A stretch of DNA of 64,000 nt from assembly GCF_002154695.1 (NCBI RefSeq), contig NZ_MTAV01000001.1, positions 35,539 to 99,538 of the forward strand, given 5' to 3'. The notes under the pieces are model-generated. The model did not search any database. It was not told where the DNA came from and saw only the letters and a program-made list of their open reading frames with translations. This document shows, in pieces, positions 1-9,045 of the stretch. How positions within the stretch are numbered: position 1 is the stretch's first letter; the number at the start of each line of letters is the position of its first letter. The translations under genes were made by a program, and so were the position numbers. The DNA is from Nostoc sp. T09. Lineage in GTDB: Bacteria > Cyanobacteriota > Cyanobacteriia > Cyanobacteriales > Nostocaceae.

Positions 1-1967
1 AATGTTGCAGAACTTGGTAAACCTGCAAGTGTACCTATCAAAATCTTCAGCGAAGTTCTTGCTAACCTCCGCATACGCCCTTCTTCAGGATTTTTGCCAG
101 CTTCAGCTAAGGCAATTACCTGCTCCAAAGCTTCTGCTTTATCTTCAGGATTTAATTCTCTATTGGTGACAATTTCTGTTTGCAACTGTTGGAGTAAATT
201 TGCCAATCTTGCTGCTTCCGGATCGTCTAAATTTTGCAGTTGAGCAATACTACTATTAACTAAATGAGTAGCATCACTAACTGTCACATCGCCTAAATCG
301 ATGCCTTGATTTATATTTATGCTTTGCTCACCTAGATTAATTGGGTAACTGATAATTATTGAGTCACTCAGTTTTTCAACATATTTGCCGTTCGTAATTA
401 CAACTCTCTCACCGCTTCTAAAAATCTGTGTCTCATGTTGGGCAGCAACTAAAGCTGCCTGTATAACTTTATTATCAGGCTGAAGTATTAATGCTTGTCT
501 AAATTGTTCTTTTGCCGCTTCAAATCTATTTTGCTCCATTAGTTCTTGTCCATAACTGAGCAAAGCTTGAACAAATCCTTCCTTATTGCGGATTGGATCA
601 ACTTTATAGGCTCGGGCATACAGTTCTACTGCTTCGTCAAAATCTTTGACATCTATGCATACCTCAGCTAGCCTAAACAGAGCATCAAAGTGGTTGGGAT
701 TAATTTGTAATACTTGTTCATATAGCTTGAGTGAGTTTTGGATATCATTATGTTGATATAGCTTTGTTGCTTGTTGATATATGCGATCGGCTTGCCGATC
801 AAGTTTCTCTAGTTCCCAAATTTCTCTTCGCAAAGGATACCGCTTAATTAGCCAGCGACGCACTAACTCAACTGTAATTTTGTAAGTATTCAGGTAATAT
901 AACTCTGGGATCTCAGAAACCCCTAATTGCTTGAAGAAGCCCCATTCTAGCAATCTCTCCTCTGCCGTATGAAATGGCTCAGTCAAAACAACCCCGCACT
1001 GCACAAGCTGTGTTAAGGGTTCTCCTTTAACTACTGAGTTTTTCTGCTGTTGGGCTTGTGCTGCTGTTGAGAAAACTACTCGTTCAGGAATTGGCAATCC
1101 ATCCCGGAACCATGCTAAACCAGCCTCGCCAATCTCGATCGCCTGCTCTACAATATTTTCTACATCTTGGCGGTTCACTTGCCAGCGTTGCTCATCCCTA
1201 GCCTCTGAGAAAAGCGCAAAGCAGATCACTTGCGTAAAATAGGGATGTCCTGCTGAAAGTTCCCAAATTGCCTCTATAGCATCAGGTTCATATCTAAGAA
1301 TTCCTTCAGCAGGTTTAACAATTAGCCGTTCTGTACTGTGTCTATCCAACAGACCAATTTCCCGATGGGGAGCCTGCCTAAATAAACTCAGTAAATTAGG
1401 CATATCATCTAATTGCCGCCCCACAACTGGAATAATAAAAAGTTCCTTGTGCCAATAGACAATCGACTGGAGACAAGGAAAGAAGTGAGAAACAGCTGAA
1501 TCTTCGTTAGAATCACCCAAAACATCAAACTCATCCAGCAATAGTACTAAATTCTTCCCGTCTATTACTTGATAAATTTGGGGCAAGAAATTATTGAAAA
1601 ATATTTGTGCATCTTCCTCCAAATCTCTTTTTGAAGGTAAGGCAACTTGGAGGTAGGACAATTCGAGGTAATCAATAATATCTCTTGCCAACTCATGGAG
1701 AACTTCACTTAGGGACTTCTGACTTTTACCTTCTAGGGACAAAGGCACGAACAAGAATTGCTCTAGAGTGATAAAGTTAGGAATTTGGGATAGTACAGAC
1801 GACTTGCCAATCCGTCGCTGACCATGCAGCAAAATCACCTGTGCCCTTTTATTGAGATTGTCTTGGACAAAATTGAATAGATCTTCACGGCCAAAAAATA
1901 GCTCTGGTTCGTAAATTGGGCGACCAATAATGTAAGGATTATCTTCCCAATCGGTTGAAGAAACCAT
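1..1967 (-). CDS. P-loop ATPase with TPR repeats, partial (C-terminus outside window)
   Basis: I translated this directly; the frame is open from the ATG at 1967 to the window edge, about 655 residues. The N-terminus (MVSSTDWEDNPYIIGRPIYE) leads into an AAA/STAND-type ATPase: Walker A is HGQRRIGKSS near residue 45 and Walker B is LVLLLDEFDVL near residue 140. The middle region resembles the winged-helix part of archaeal-type or STAND ATPases. Residues about 400-520 form two or three TPR-like repeats (e.g. NPNHFDALFRLAEVCIDVKD). A charged helical tail follows. GGGGAGGG about 11 bases upstream is a good ribosome binding site. The next gene upstream on the same strand (2039-3307) is also a P-loop ATPase, so the two are probably co-transcribed. 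The precise role is unknown. Proteins of this build in cyanobacteria are often signalling or conflict ATPases, but that is inference. Confidence 0.85.
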   Translation of the reverse strand, partial: MVSSTDWEDNPYIIGRPIYEPELFFGREDLFNFVQDNLNKRAQVILLHGQRRIGKSSVLSQIPNFITLEQFLFVPLSLEGKSQKSLSEVLHELARDIIDYLELSYLQVALPSKRDLEEDAQIFFNNFLPQIYQVIDGKNLVLLLDEFDVLGDSNEDSAVSHFFPCLQSIVYWHKELFIIPVVGRQLDDMPNLLSLFRQAPHREIGLLDRHSTERLIVKPAEGILRYEPDAIEAIWELSAGHPYFTQVICFALFSEARDEQRWQVNRQDVENIVEQAIEIGEAGLAWFRDGLPIPERVVFSTAAQAQQQKNSVVKGEPLTQLVQCGVVLTEPFHTAEERLLEWGFFKQLGVSEIPELYYLNTYKITVELVRRWLIKRYPLRREIWELEKLDRQADRIYQQATKLYQHNDIQNSLKLYEQVLQINPNHFDALFRLAEVCIDVKDFDEAVELYARAYKVDPIRNKEGFVQALLSYGQELMEQNRFEAAKEQFRQALILQPDNKVIQAALVAAQHETQIFRSGERVVITNGKYVEKLSDSIIISYPINLGEQSININQGIDLGDVTVSDATHLVNSSIAQLQNLDDPEAARLANLLQQLQTEIVTNRELNPEDKAEALEQVIALAEAGKNPEEGRMRRLARTSLKILIGTLAGLPSSAT

Positions 1968-2038
1968 TCTTGCCAAGCCCTCCCCGGAGGAAGTAGATCC
2001 ATCTATACCTTAAGCATAAGGCAGGTGACAATTACTTC

Positions 2039-3307
2039 TCAAGTAGGGTCGCCCCCAAGTTTACGCACAATCCATACTAAAGACTGGACTACATCTCGAT
2101 GTTGCCAGACCCAACGTATTGCTTTTTTGACTGTTCCTGCTTGCTCACGGCTCATCAAATTGAGAAAAACTTTCTCCCGTCCTTCCAGTTGCGTCTCATT
2201 AGTGTTGTAGATTTCTTGAATCACCCACCACTCCATCATCGATGAATTAAAAGTGTAGACGATTTTCCCTTCATCTAATGTGCGCAGAATAACTCCTCTT
2301 TCCTCCAAATCAATCAGTTCTCGACTCCGTTGGCTGAAAACTAGGTCAATGTCACCTAAAGCGTAGCGAGTGTTTCTATTTAAGCGACCTTGGAGGCGCA
2401 CAAGGGCAATCAACATCAACAGAATCTGCTCTTCCTCAGTAGAAAATCTCCATGTATCTCGAAAGTATTGCTCGGTAGCGCTTTCAAAATCCCGTGTGAA
2501 AGACTGAATATCAGGGATTTGTCCTGCTTGGATAGTGTCATAGAGCAGATAACCTGCATTTTGCAGCAGTGCTGGGTGTCCGTCAATGATGTCTAAAACT
2601 CCTGCTCTCAAATTACCAGGAATAGGAATGTTAAGTCGGGCATTCACTTCATTAGGGGGTAATGGTCTGAGGAGTCGGAAGAGATAATGGTTATACCACG
2701 GCGAACCACCTGGTGTGATTGTCGGACCAAGTTCGTTGAGGCGGCGAAAAGTGGTAACAATAGTTGAGAGATATTTACCTTCATTGCTGTGAACTGCTAA
2801 ATCGCGGAATTCACTTAAGAAGGTGAGCATTTGGGCTTCAGTGTATTGGTCATTTGGATGCAGAGCTGCATCATAATCATCTAGCAACAACAACAAGAAC
2901 TTATCACGCTGCCCAATTTTCCGCAGCATCCGACGCAAGTCTCCTTTCTCTACTCTTTCTTCCTGCAACAACTGCTTAATATCAGCTTCTAGTGATTCAT
3001 CACCTTCAGCTTCATCTTGCAGTAGGCTGAGGATTTCTCGCCAAAAACCCGAGGGAGTGAAAGGACTTATACCTGTACAGTTGATGGAAATAATCAATGC
3101 TTTTGTTGCATCTCGTCCTCGTGCTTGCCAGACTATCGGTGAAGCTAAGTACCTCAACAGAGAAGACTTGCCCATGCCAGGACTGCCATAGATAGCCAAG
3201 TGAGCACGTCTGGAAATTTGATCGAAAGCGATTCTAACTTCAGAATTGCGGCCAAAAAAGTAATCTGGAGGTACTGCACCACCAACGAAGAAGGGATTTT
3301 GTGACAT
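2039..3307 (-). CDS. AAA/STAND-like ATPase
   Basis: A 422-residue protein starting at the ATG at 3307 (MSQNPFFVGGAVPPDYFFGR). The open frame extends upstream only to a TTG, so the ATG is preferred. A FFGR box precedes Walker A, GSPGMGKSS near residue 43. Walker B is LLLLLDDYD near residue 145. The C-terminal half looks like a winged-helix domain (EEEQILLMLIALVRLQGR). This matches ATP-binding proteins of the AAA_16/ORC1-like STAND group. No effector domain or transmembrane segment is visible. It lies 71 bp upstream of another, different ATPase on the same strand, so the two may act as a pair. No substrate or partner can be named. Confidence 0.85.
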   Translation of the reverse strand: MSQNPFFVGGAVPPDYFFGRNSEVRIAFDQISRRAHLAIYGSPGMGKSSLLRYLASPIVWQARGRDATKALIISINCTGISPFTPSGFWREILSLLQDEAEGDESLEADIKQLLQEERVEKGDLRRMLRKIGQRDKFLLLLLDDYDAALHPNDQYTEAQMLTFLSEFRDLAVHSNEGKYLSTIVTTFRRLNELGPTITPGGSPWYNHYLFRLLRPLPPNEVNARLNIPIPGNLRAGVLDIIDGHPALLQNAGYLLYDTIQAGQIPDIQSFTRDFESATEQYFRDTWRFSTEEEQILLMLIALVRLQGRLNRNTRYALGDIDLVFSQRSRELIDLEERGVILRTLDEGKIVYTFNSSMMEWWVIQEIYNTNETQLEGREKVFLNLMSREQAGTVKKAIRWVWQHRDVVQSLVWIVRKLGGDPT

Positions 3308-3475
3308 CTGCTGAGAATCCAGAGGCAATGTAATCAGGTCAAGAATCAAGAGCCAAAGAATAAAACCCAGCTTTTGGTAGAATTTTGGCTCTATAGTTAC
3401 AGCTTAATTACATTATTAACTTGTTGACGCGATCGCATCTTCCTAACGCTACACTCAGCGATCGCAGAAATCAGA

Positions 3476-4223
3476 TTACGCTTCCGGTTCAATACCAAGC
3501 GATCGCAATTGAGCAGCTAGGCGATCGGCTCTTTGTCGTTCCTGTTCAGCCCGTTGGGATTCTTGTTCGGCTCTTTCTTCACTAGTCAACAACAAATTAC
3601 CTTGCTCATCCCACCAGCGCAACCAAGGTAATTCCGCATTTTGATATTGTCCCTGCCAAATACCTAACTCAACTCCCAATGGAGTAATGGGGTAATGTCC
3701 CCGTTCATTTGCTGCTTGCTAATAACTGATATTGTCCACCAATGAATTTATAAACTTCGACGCTGGCTTTATTTACTTCATAAATGCCATAAAAGGGAGG
3801 ACGAATCACCTGCTCATAAATCCAAAATTTTCCTTTCCAAGGAGTTGTGTCTCGTTCTTCACTACCATCCCCAGAGACAAATTCTAAGACAACTAATGGG
3901 GCAATAAACTCTCGCCACAGTACATAAGACCTTCGTGTTTTCCCGTCAAGCAAAGGCGGTACATTGCCTACATAAAACCAATCCGGTGCTTCTGCTCCTT
4001 TCTCGGGGGGATCTGTCAAGCGCCAGTAAATGCCTAAGTCCTGACCAATACAATATTGACCATCAGGATGTAATTGTTTGAGAACGGGTGTAATCGAATC
4101 AGTTAGTAAGATGCTTTGGGGATGCTCTTGCCAATTTTTCACGAAAGTACCGTCCGACTCTGGTAGCTGCGTATGGTCGGGGAAAGGAGTGAGTTCGGTT
4201 TCAGGGTTTGTTGCAGAGGTCAT
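3476..4223 (-). pseudogene. Uma2 family (DUF820) endonuclease, frameshifted
   Basis: The first 172 codons (4223 to 3705) give a Uma2-like protein: GQYCIGQDLGIYW, then the PD-(D/E)xK core with PDWFYV and LVVLEFVSGDGSEERD. The frame closes at a TGA after YQLLASSK. In the next frame the protein continues as AANERGHYPITPLGVELGIW, then WLRWWDEQGNLL and a charged tail with an EERAEQESQRAEQERQR coiled coil ending at 3476. This is the usual C-terminus of the family, so the break near 3705-3712 is a one-base insertion (or two-base deletion) in the repetitive string GCAAGCAGCAAATG. The nuclease core is complete before the shift, so the short form could retain some activity. AAAGGT lies upstream of the ATG. 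A sequencing error cannot be excluded. Confidence 0.8.
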
Positions 4224-4339
4224 AAGGCTACCTTTGCAGGGGTAAGGGTTGTTGTTTAGTTTAGCAATTCAAGGATAGGAGAGGCGCTCGCACTTCCTCT
4301 GCTTTGTAATCAGGTAAAAAATGCGATCGCCTCTTTTAT

Positions 4340-5269
4340 TTACTTAGTTAATACCAAATTAACTGGCGCTACTCCCGCCAAATCTAAAATTTCGGGAATC
4401 AAATCTTCTCGCTTCACTGCCATCATGTGGACACCATGACACAATTGCCGTGCAATTTGCACTTGTTCGGCAGCGATTTTCACTCCTTCTTCAAGTGGAT
4501 GTTTTGCTTTTGCTAACCGATCAATAATGTGTTGGGGAATATTTACTCCCGGAACACATTTATTAATAAACTGGGCATTTTTTGCCGATTTAAACAGAAA
4601 AATTCCTGCCAAAATTGGTTTTTTATAACCAGCAGCGATGGTGTCCATGAATTTTTCTAAGCGCTCAAAATCTGTGATTAATTGACTTTGAAAAAATTGC
4701 GCTCCGGCTTCAATTTTGCGTTCAAATCGACTTTGTAAGCCTGATAAACTCGCACATTGCGGATCGACTGCTGCACCAGTAAATAAATCTAGTGAACCAT
4801 CTGTTAGCGGTTTTTCATTACAGTCAAACCCTTGATTCATTTTTCTAATTAGTTGCAGCAGCCGCACAGCTTCTAAATCAAAGACAGCTTTAGCATCAGG
4901 GTGATCGCCTGCTTTTACTGGGTCGCCAGTCAAAGCTAAAATGTTACGGATACCCAAAGCATGAGCACCCATTAAGTCACTTTGTAAACCAATTCGGTTG
5001 CGATCGCGGCAAGCAATCTGACAAATCGGTTCAATTCCATGTTGTAATAAAATTGCCGAAGCCACTAACGAAGACATCCGCAATACTGCTCGGCTACCAT
5101 CGGTAATATTGACGGCATGAACTCTCCCCTTAAGAGTCGCCGCCATTTGGAGCATGTGTGTTGGATCTCCGCCTTTAGGAGGTGCTACCTCGGCCGTAAC
5201 TAAAAATTCGCCTGCTTGCGCGGCTCTGCGAAAGGCATTCAAGACTGTCGTACTCTGGGTATCAGACAT
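4340..5269 (-). CDS. metF: methylenetetrahydrofolate reductase
   Basis: A 309-residue single-domain protein with the MTHFR (PF02219) TIM-barrel pattern: FLVTAEVAPPKGGDP near the N-terminus (the substrate Glu region), VNITDGSRAV, CQIACRDRNRIGLQSDL, LALTGDPVKAGDHP, and FFQSQLITDFE. It should reduce 5,10-methylene-THF to 5-methyl-THF in the cytoplasm, feeding methionine synthesis. I chose the ATG at 5269 (MSDTQ); the frame extends three codons upstream only to a TTG. It lacks the C-terminal regulatory domain of eukaryotic enzymes, as is normal for bacteria. It follows trpS on the same strand with 60 bp between, so co-transcription is possible. The cyanobacterial enzyme differs somewhat from E. 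coli MetF, but the family call is firm. Confidence 0.88.
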   Translation of the reverse strand: MSDTQSTTVLNAFRRAAQAGEFLVTAEVAPPKGGDPTHMLQMAATLKGRVHAVNITDGSRAVLRMSSLVASAILLQHGIEPICQIACRDRNRIGLQSDLMGAHALGIRNILALTGDPVKAGDHPDAKAVFDLEAVRLLQLIRKMNQGFDCNEKPLTDGSLDLFTGAAVDPQCASLSGLQSRFERKIEAGAQFFQSQLITDFERLEKFMDTIAAGYKKPILAGIFLFKSAKNAQFINKCVPGVNIPQHIIDRLAKAKHPLEEGVKIAAEQVQIARQLCHGVHMMAVKREDLIPEILDLAGVAPVNLVLTK

Positions 5270-5329
5270 AACATTCAAGATTTCAATTTTCTTACAGGGT
5301 AAAACAAATTACCCATAAAAGCGAAATCT

Positions 5330-6340
5330 TTAAAGAGGCATAGAGTAACCCAAAGCTGCTTTCACTTCTGCTAGAGTTTGGTTGGCAACTGCTTGAGCTT
5401 TTTGCCGTCCCTCCCGCAACACCTTGTCTAGATAGCCTTTGTCATCCATCACAGCCTGATATTTCTCTTGAATCGGTTTTAAGGCTGCGATCGCTGTTTC
5501 TGTCAATAATGGCTTGAATTGCCCCCAACCCATATCCTGACACTCAGCTGCTACTTCTTCCTTCTTTTTGCCAGACAACAGCATATATAGTGTTAACAAG
5601 TTGTTACACTCTGGACGCTCTGGATAGTCGAAAGTTAAACCACGAATCGGATCGGTTTTACAGCGCTTAATTTTATTAGTAATCTGTTCTGGTGTGTCTA
5701 ACAAATTAATTCGGCTTAATTCCGAAGGGTCGGACTTAGACATTTTGCGCGTACCATCAGTCAAACTCATCACCCTTGCGCCTTCCTTGCGAATCAAAGG
5801 CGCTGGTAGTTTCAGCACTGGTTGATCTGGTTTAGCAAATAAGTGATTAAATCGATTAACAATATCCCGCGTTAATTCCAAGTGTTGCTTTTGGTCTTCA
5901 CCCACCGGGACAAAATCTGCCTTGTATAGCAAAATATCAGAGGACATCAGCACTGGGTAGTCCAATAAACCCACACCGACATTTTCACCTTGTTTAACAG
6001 CCTTTTCCTTAAACTGGATCATGTCTTGCAGCCAGTTGAGGGGTGTAATACAGTTGAGCAACCAGGTGAGTTCGCTGTGTGCCGAGACGTGAGATTGTAC
6101 AAAAATGGTGGAATAATTTAAATCTAGACCACAAGCTAGATAGAGAGCAACGAGGGTATAGGTATTAGATGCCAACTCTTTAGGGTCGTGTGGCACCGTA
6201 ATCGCGTGCAAATCCGCGACGAAAAGGTAATTTTCGTATTCACTCTGGGCTTCTACCCAGTTACGAATTGCTCCTAAGTAGTTGCCTAAATGTAAATTTC
6301 CAGTTGGTTGAACTCCCGACAGAACGCGCTGCTTGCCCAT
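5330..6340 (-). CDS. trpS: tryptophanyl-tRNA synthetase
   Basis: A 336-residue class Ic aminoacyl-tRNA synthetase that charges tRNA-Trp in the cytoplasm. The N-terminus MGKQRVLSGVQPTGNLHLGN contains the HIGH-type signature (NLHLGN), and the second ATP-binding signature KMSKS is present as RKMSKSDPSE. Other family marks are YPVLMSSDILLYKADFVPVG and EDQKQHLELTRDI. The length is typical of bacterial TrpS. The start is the ATG at 6340; the only upstream extension reaches a TTG. It heads the short minus-strand group with metF. Nothing looks unusual. Confidence 0.97.
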   Translation of the reverse strand: MGKQRVLSGVQPTGNLHLGNYLGAIRNWVEAQSEYENYLFVADLHAITVPHDPKELASNTYTLVALYLACGLDLNYSTIFVQSHVSAHSELTWLLNCITPLNWLQDMIQFKEKAVKQGENVGVGLLDYPVLMSSDILLYKADFVPVGEDQKQHLELTRDIVNRFNHLFAKPDQPVLKLPAPLIRKEGARVMSLTDGTRKMSKSDPSELSRINLLDTPEQITNKIKRCKTDPIRGLTFDYPERPECNNLLTLYMLLSGKKKEEVAAECQDMGWGQFKPLLTETAIAALKPIQEKYQAVMDDKGYLDKVLREGRQKAQAVANQTLAEVKAALGYSMPL

Positions 6341-6420
6341 ATATTTCAAGTTAGTTATCTCAAATCCGCGCTATGTAAAGCAGCGGTTACAAAACACATT
6401 TAATTTTGACATTTTCTTGG

Positions 6421-6515
6421 GCAAGTGGGCATTGGACATTGGTCTCCCTTGTCCCCCTCATCTTCATTGTCCTTTTTGTCACCCTCATCCTTAGCCCCTA
6501 GCCCCTGTTTCATTG
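6421..6515. repeat. low-complexity dispersed repeat
   Basis: This pyrimidine-rich stretch has recurring CCCTTGTCCCCCTCAT-like, TCATTGTCC and TAGCCCCTAGCCCC units between trpS and the toxin-antitoxin pair. Similar purine- or pyrimidine-rich strings occur at 23029, 31871, 46966, 48678 and inside the U32 peptidase gene. It resembles the degenerate intergenic repeats known from Nostoc-type genomes. No coding potential is visible. Confidence 0.55.
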
Positions 6516-6537
6516 GGACTGCCTAGGCTAAAATGCC

Positions 6538-6849
6538 CTATGCACTTTGCTCATGTTCTATTGGAGCAAGCTGAATCACTAACCGTTGATTGAGAGCATG
6601 AGCGATTTTTTGCAGCATTGAAAGGGAGTGTCCTTCGTAATCAGCATCTTCAAGTCGTGCAATCACAGGCTGTTTTGTACCAACAAGTTCAGCCAGATGT
6701 TTTTGTGTTAACCCGGCTTTTGTTCTGGCTTCATAAATCAGTTGTGCTACTTCTGCATTAATGGAGGCTTCTTCCACTAATGCCTCAAGCTCAGGGTCGC
6801 TGCTAGTCATTTTCTCAATGATTTTTATCGCATCGCTAGTCTTGACCAT
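6538..6849 (-). CDS. HigA-like antitoxin, XRE-family helix-turn-helix
   Basis: A 103-residue protein. Residues about 38-92 form a Cro/CI-type HTH (ARTKAGLTQKHLAELVGTK, PVIARLEDADYEGHSLSML), and the N-terminal helix region is acidic. It overlaps the 3' end of the upstream RelE/HigB-like toxin gene by 14 bases, which gives translational coupling and the toxin-first order typical of higBA modules. As in known HigA systems it should bind both the toxin and the operator upstream of the pair; the palindrome at 7248-7269 is the likely target. The protein is cytoplasmic. The family call is firm, but the pairing is inferred from gene order. Confidence 0.88.
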   Translation of the reverse strand: MVKTSDAIKIIEKMTSSDPELEALVEEASINAEVAQLIYEARTKAGLTQKHLAELVGTKQPVIARLEDADYEGHSLSMLQKIAHALNQRLVIQLAPIEHEQSA

Positions 6850-7234
6850 CCTCTTGTTCCTCTACGTAGGTGTGAACTTCTGGGTTTTCTTCAAATAAAA
6901 GCTTTCGTGCGATCGCCCGTTCAATATCAATTGGAGGTACATCTGCTTCTTCCTTTGTAATGGCGTGTGCGAGAATCGCCACATTTTGCCCATGAAAGAA
7001 GTACAGGATGCGGTATTGCATATGAATATGCTTTGCTCGCAGCTCATATATACCGTCACGCAAGTAGTCTGCCGCCGGGCGACGGAGTTGGTATCCTGAT
7101 GCCACAAGTTGTTTGATTCGAGCAACACAGTTTGCATAACCTTTGCGGTCTTCTTTCAAAAGTCGCGTCAGCCATTCAAGAACAGGAACGTCCCCTTCCG
7201 CTTCCTGGTAGAAAACAACACGGGTTTCAGGCAC
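6836..7234 (-). CDS. HigB/RelE-like toxin (phage-derived Gp49-like family)
   Basis: A 132-residue protein starting at GTG (7234) with AGGGG six bases upstream. The RelE-fold signature is clear: VLEWLTRLLKEDRKGYANCVARI, then YELRAKHIHMQYRILYFFHGQN and ILAHAITKEEADVPP. This matches the PF05973 toxins that cleave mRNA at the ribosome. The C-terminal extension after about residue 112 (FEENPEVHTYVEEQEDGQD) is acidic and longer than usual. It overlaps the antitoxin gene by 14 bases. Activity is inferred from the family; the sequence shows no disruption. Confidence 0.88.
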   Translation of the reverse strand: MPETRVVFYQEAEGDVPVLEWLTRLLKEDRKGYANCVARIKQLVASGYQLRRPAADYLRDGIYELRAKHIHMQYRILYFFHGQNVAILAHAITKEEADVPPIDIERAIARKLLFEENPEVHTYVEEQEDGQD

Positions 7235-7247
7235 AGAAGCCCCTCTG

Positions 7248-7269
7248 AATATATCAATATTGTTATATT
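7248..7269. promoter_or_regulatory. near-perfect palindrome, probable toxin-antitoxin operator
   Basis: A 22-bp palindrome matching itself at 20 of 22 positions. Its arms AATATA/TATATT flank a perfect central CAATATTG. It ends 13 bases upstream of the GTG start of the toxin gene, where type II toxin-antitoxin operators normally sit, and overlaps an AT-rich stretch that could include the -10 element. Autorepression by the HigA-like antitoxin is the simplest reading. Confidence 0.6.
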
Positions 7270-7476
7270 AGGGCAAGGGAGGAGACGAGACAAACAAACT
7301 GTTATCCATTACGATACCTGCCGAGATAATTTTTGGTGCGACTACACCGCTCCTAGTCACCAATCCTCAAATTTATGTACCTTTAGTTAACAAAAGTCGA
7401 TAAAAGTTAAATTCCTGTCAGATCGAGTAGCAGTAACCTGGGAATAAGTAACTTTTCTCCTCCGGGGTATGTGCTG

Positions 7477-9045
7477 ATGAGAGCCTTACTACTCTGGCCG
7501 ATAATGCCTAATTCTTTTTGGTCTTACCAAGAGACACTTGATTTGGCAGGTTTACGTTCTACCAATCCACCACTGGGCTTAATAACTATAGCAGCAATGC
7601 TGCCTAGTGATTGGGAAATTAGATTTGCCGATCGCAATGTATCTCTAGAAAAAGACGAAGATTGGGATTGGTGTGATATGGTAATCATCTCTGCGATGAT
7701 TATCCAAAAACAGGATTTTAGAGAGTTAATTCAAAAAGGAGTTGCGTTAGGTAAAAAGGTGGCAGTTGGTGGCCCCTACCCTACCTCAGTACCCGAATTT
7801 GCTTTAGAAGCAGGAGCAGAATATCTAATTTTAGATGAAGGGGAATGCACTATTCCCCTGTTTTTAGAAGCTTTGGCACGGGGAGATGAACGGGGAATTT
7901 TCCGTTCTCCAGAAAAACCCGATGTCACCCAAACGCCAATTGCACGGTTTGATTTACTCAATCTCGATGCATACTTGGCAATTACATTACAATTCTCCCG
8001 TGGTTGTCCGTTTCAATGCGAGTTTTGCGACATTATCAACTTGTATGGACGTAAGCCCCGCACAAAGACACCAGAACAGATGTTGCGGGAATTTCAAACT
8101 ATCTACGATTTAGGCTGGCGGCGGTATGTGTTTGTTGTGGATGACAACTTTATCGGCAATAAACGCAATGCCAAGATCTTTTTACAAGCCCTCATCCCCT
8201 GGATGGAAGCCCACGATTACCCATTTATTTTGATAACAGAAGCTTCACTCAATTTAGCTGAGGATGAAGAATTAGTTGAGTTGATGGTGAAAGCTGGTTT
8301 CACCCTGGTCTTTATGGGTATTGAAACCCCAGACACAGAAAGTCTTTTGGGGATTCACAAAGTCCAGAATACACGCAAGGACTTAATCGAATCTTGCCAC
8401 AAAATTACCCGAGCAGGATTGCAGATTATGTCTGGTTTTATCATTGGCTTTGACAACGAACGTCCTGGTGCGGGAGAGCGAATTCGAGAATTTATTGAGG
8501 AGACTGGCATTCCCCAAGGGCAGTTTAGTATGCTGCAAGCATTGCAAAATACGGCAATGTGGAATCGCCTTCAGCAAGAAGGACGATTGGTTGATGGTTT
8601 GGGAACCTTCCACCAAGGTGCAATCATGAACTTTAAACCAACACGCCCAGTGGAGGAAATTACAGAGGAATACATCCAAGCATTTTGGAATATCTATGAA
8701 CCAATGCCTTTCTTGAAACGCACTTTCCGCCACTTTAGGATGATGAACGGGTGGCGGGGAAAAACTCAGCGTAAAATAACTTCGACTGAGATGCGTCTGT
8801 TTGCCGCAATTTGCTGGCGACAGGGTGTGGTGCGTTCAACAAGGTGGCGGTTCTGGTGGCAATTAGTAGCAATCGCCTTAACTAAGCCCCGTTTGCTATA
8901 TGATTACCTAACGACCTTGGGTGTTGGCGAACATTTCTTTAACTTCCGCTATGAAGTTAGAGCGCAGTTGCGAGCTAAACTGGCAGATCTCAAGCAAAAT
9001 CAACAAGCAGAAAAGGCTACTTATCAGCTAGAGCCTGTTAGTTAA
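7477..9045 (+). CDS. B12-binding radical SAM protein with C-terminal DUF4070
   Basis: A 522-residue protein from the ATG at 7477 (MRALLLWP; a GTG two codons upstream is possible). Residues 1-140 are a cobalamin-binding-like Rossmann domain (PPLGLITIAAMLP, VAVGGPYPTSVPEFALEAGA). Residues about 160-380 are the radical SAM barrel, with the cluster motif RGCPFQCEFCDI (CxxxCxxC) and GIETPDTESLLGIHK. The C-terminal part (NIYEPMPFLKR, RRYVFVVDDNFIGN earlier) fits DUF4070. Hopanoid C-2 methylase HpnP has this architecture, and cyanobacteria carry both HpnP and paralogues; I cannot tell which this is. It is divergent from the toxin operon. No partner genes for hopanoid synthesis are nearby. Confidence 0.85.
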   Translation: MRALLLWPIMPNSFWSYQETLDLAGLRSTNPPLGLITIAAMLPSDWEIRFADRNVSLEKDEDWDWCDMVIISAMIIQKQDFRELIQKGVALGKKVAVGGPYPTSVPEFALEAGAEYLILDEGECTIPLFLEALARGDERGIFRSPEKPDVTQTPIARFDLLNLDAYLAITLQFSRGCPFQCEFCDIINLYGRKPRTKTPEQMLREFQTIYDLGWRRYVFVVDDNFIGNKRNAKIFLQALIPWMEAHDYPFILITEASLNLAEDEELVELMVKAGFTLVFMGIETPDTESLLGIHKVQNTRKDLIESCHKITRAGLQIMSGFIIGFDNERPGAGERIREFIEETGIPQGQFSMLQALQNTAMWNRLQQEGRLVDGLGTFHQGAIMNFKPTRPVEEITEEYIQAFWNIYEPMPFLKRTFRHFRMMNGWRGKTQRKITSTEMRLFAAICWRQGVVRSTRWRFWWQLVAIALTKPRLLYDYLTTLGVGEHFFNFRYEVRAQLRAKLADLKQNQQAEKATYQLEPVS

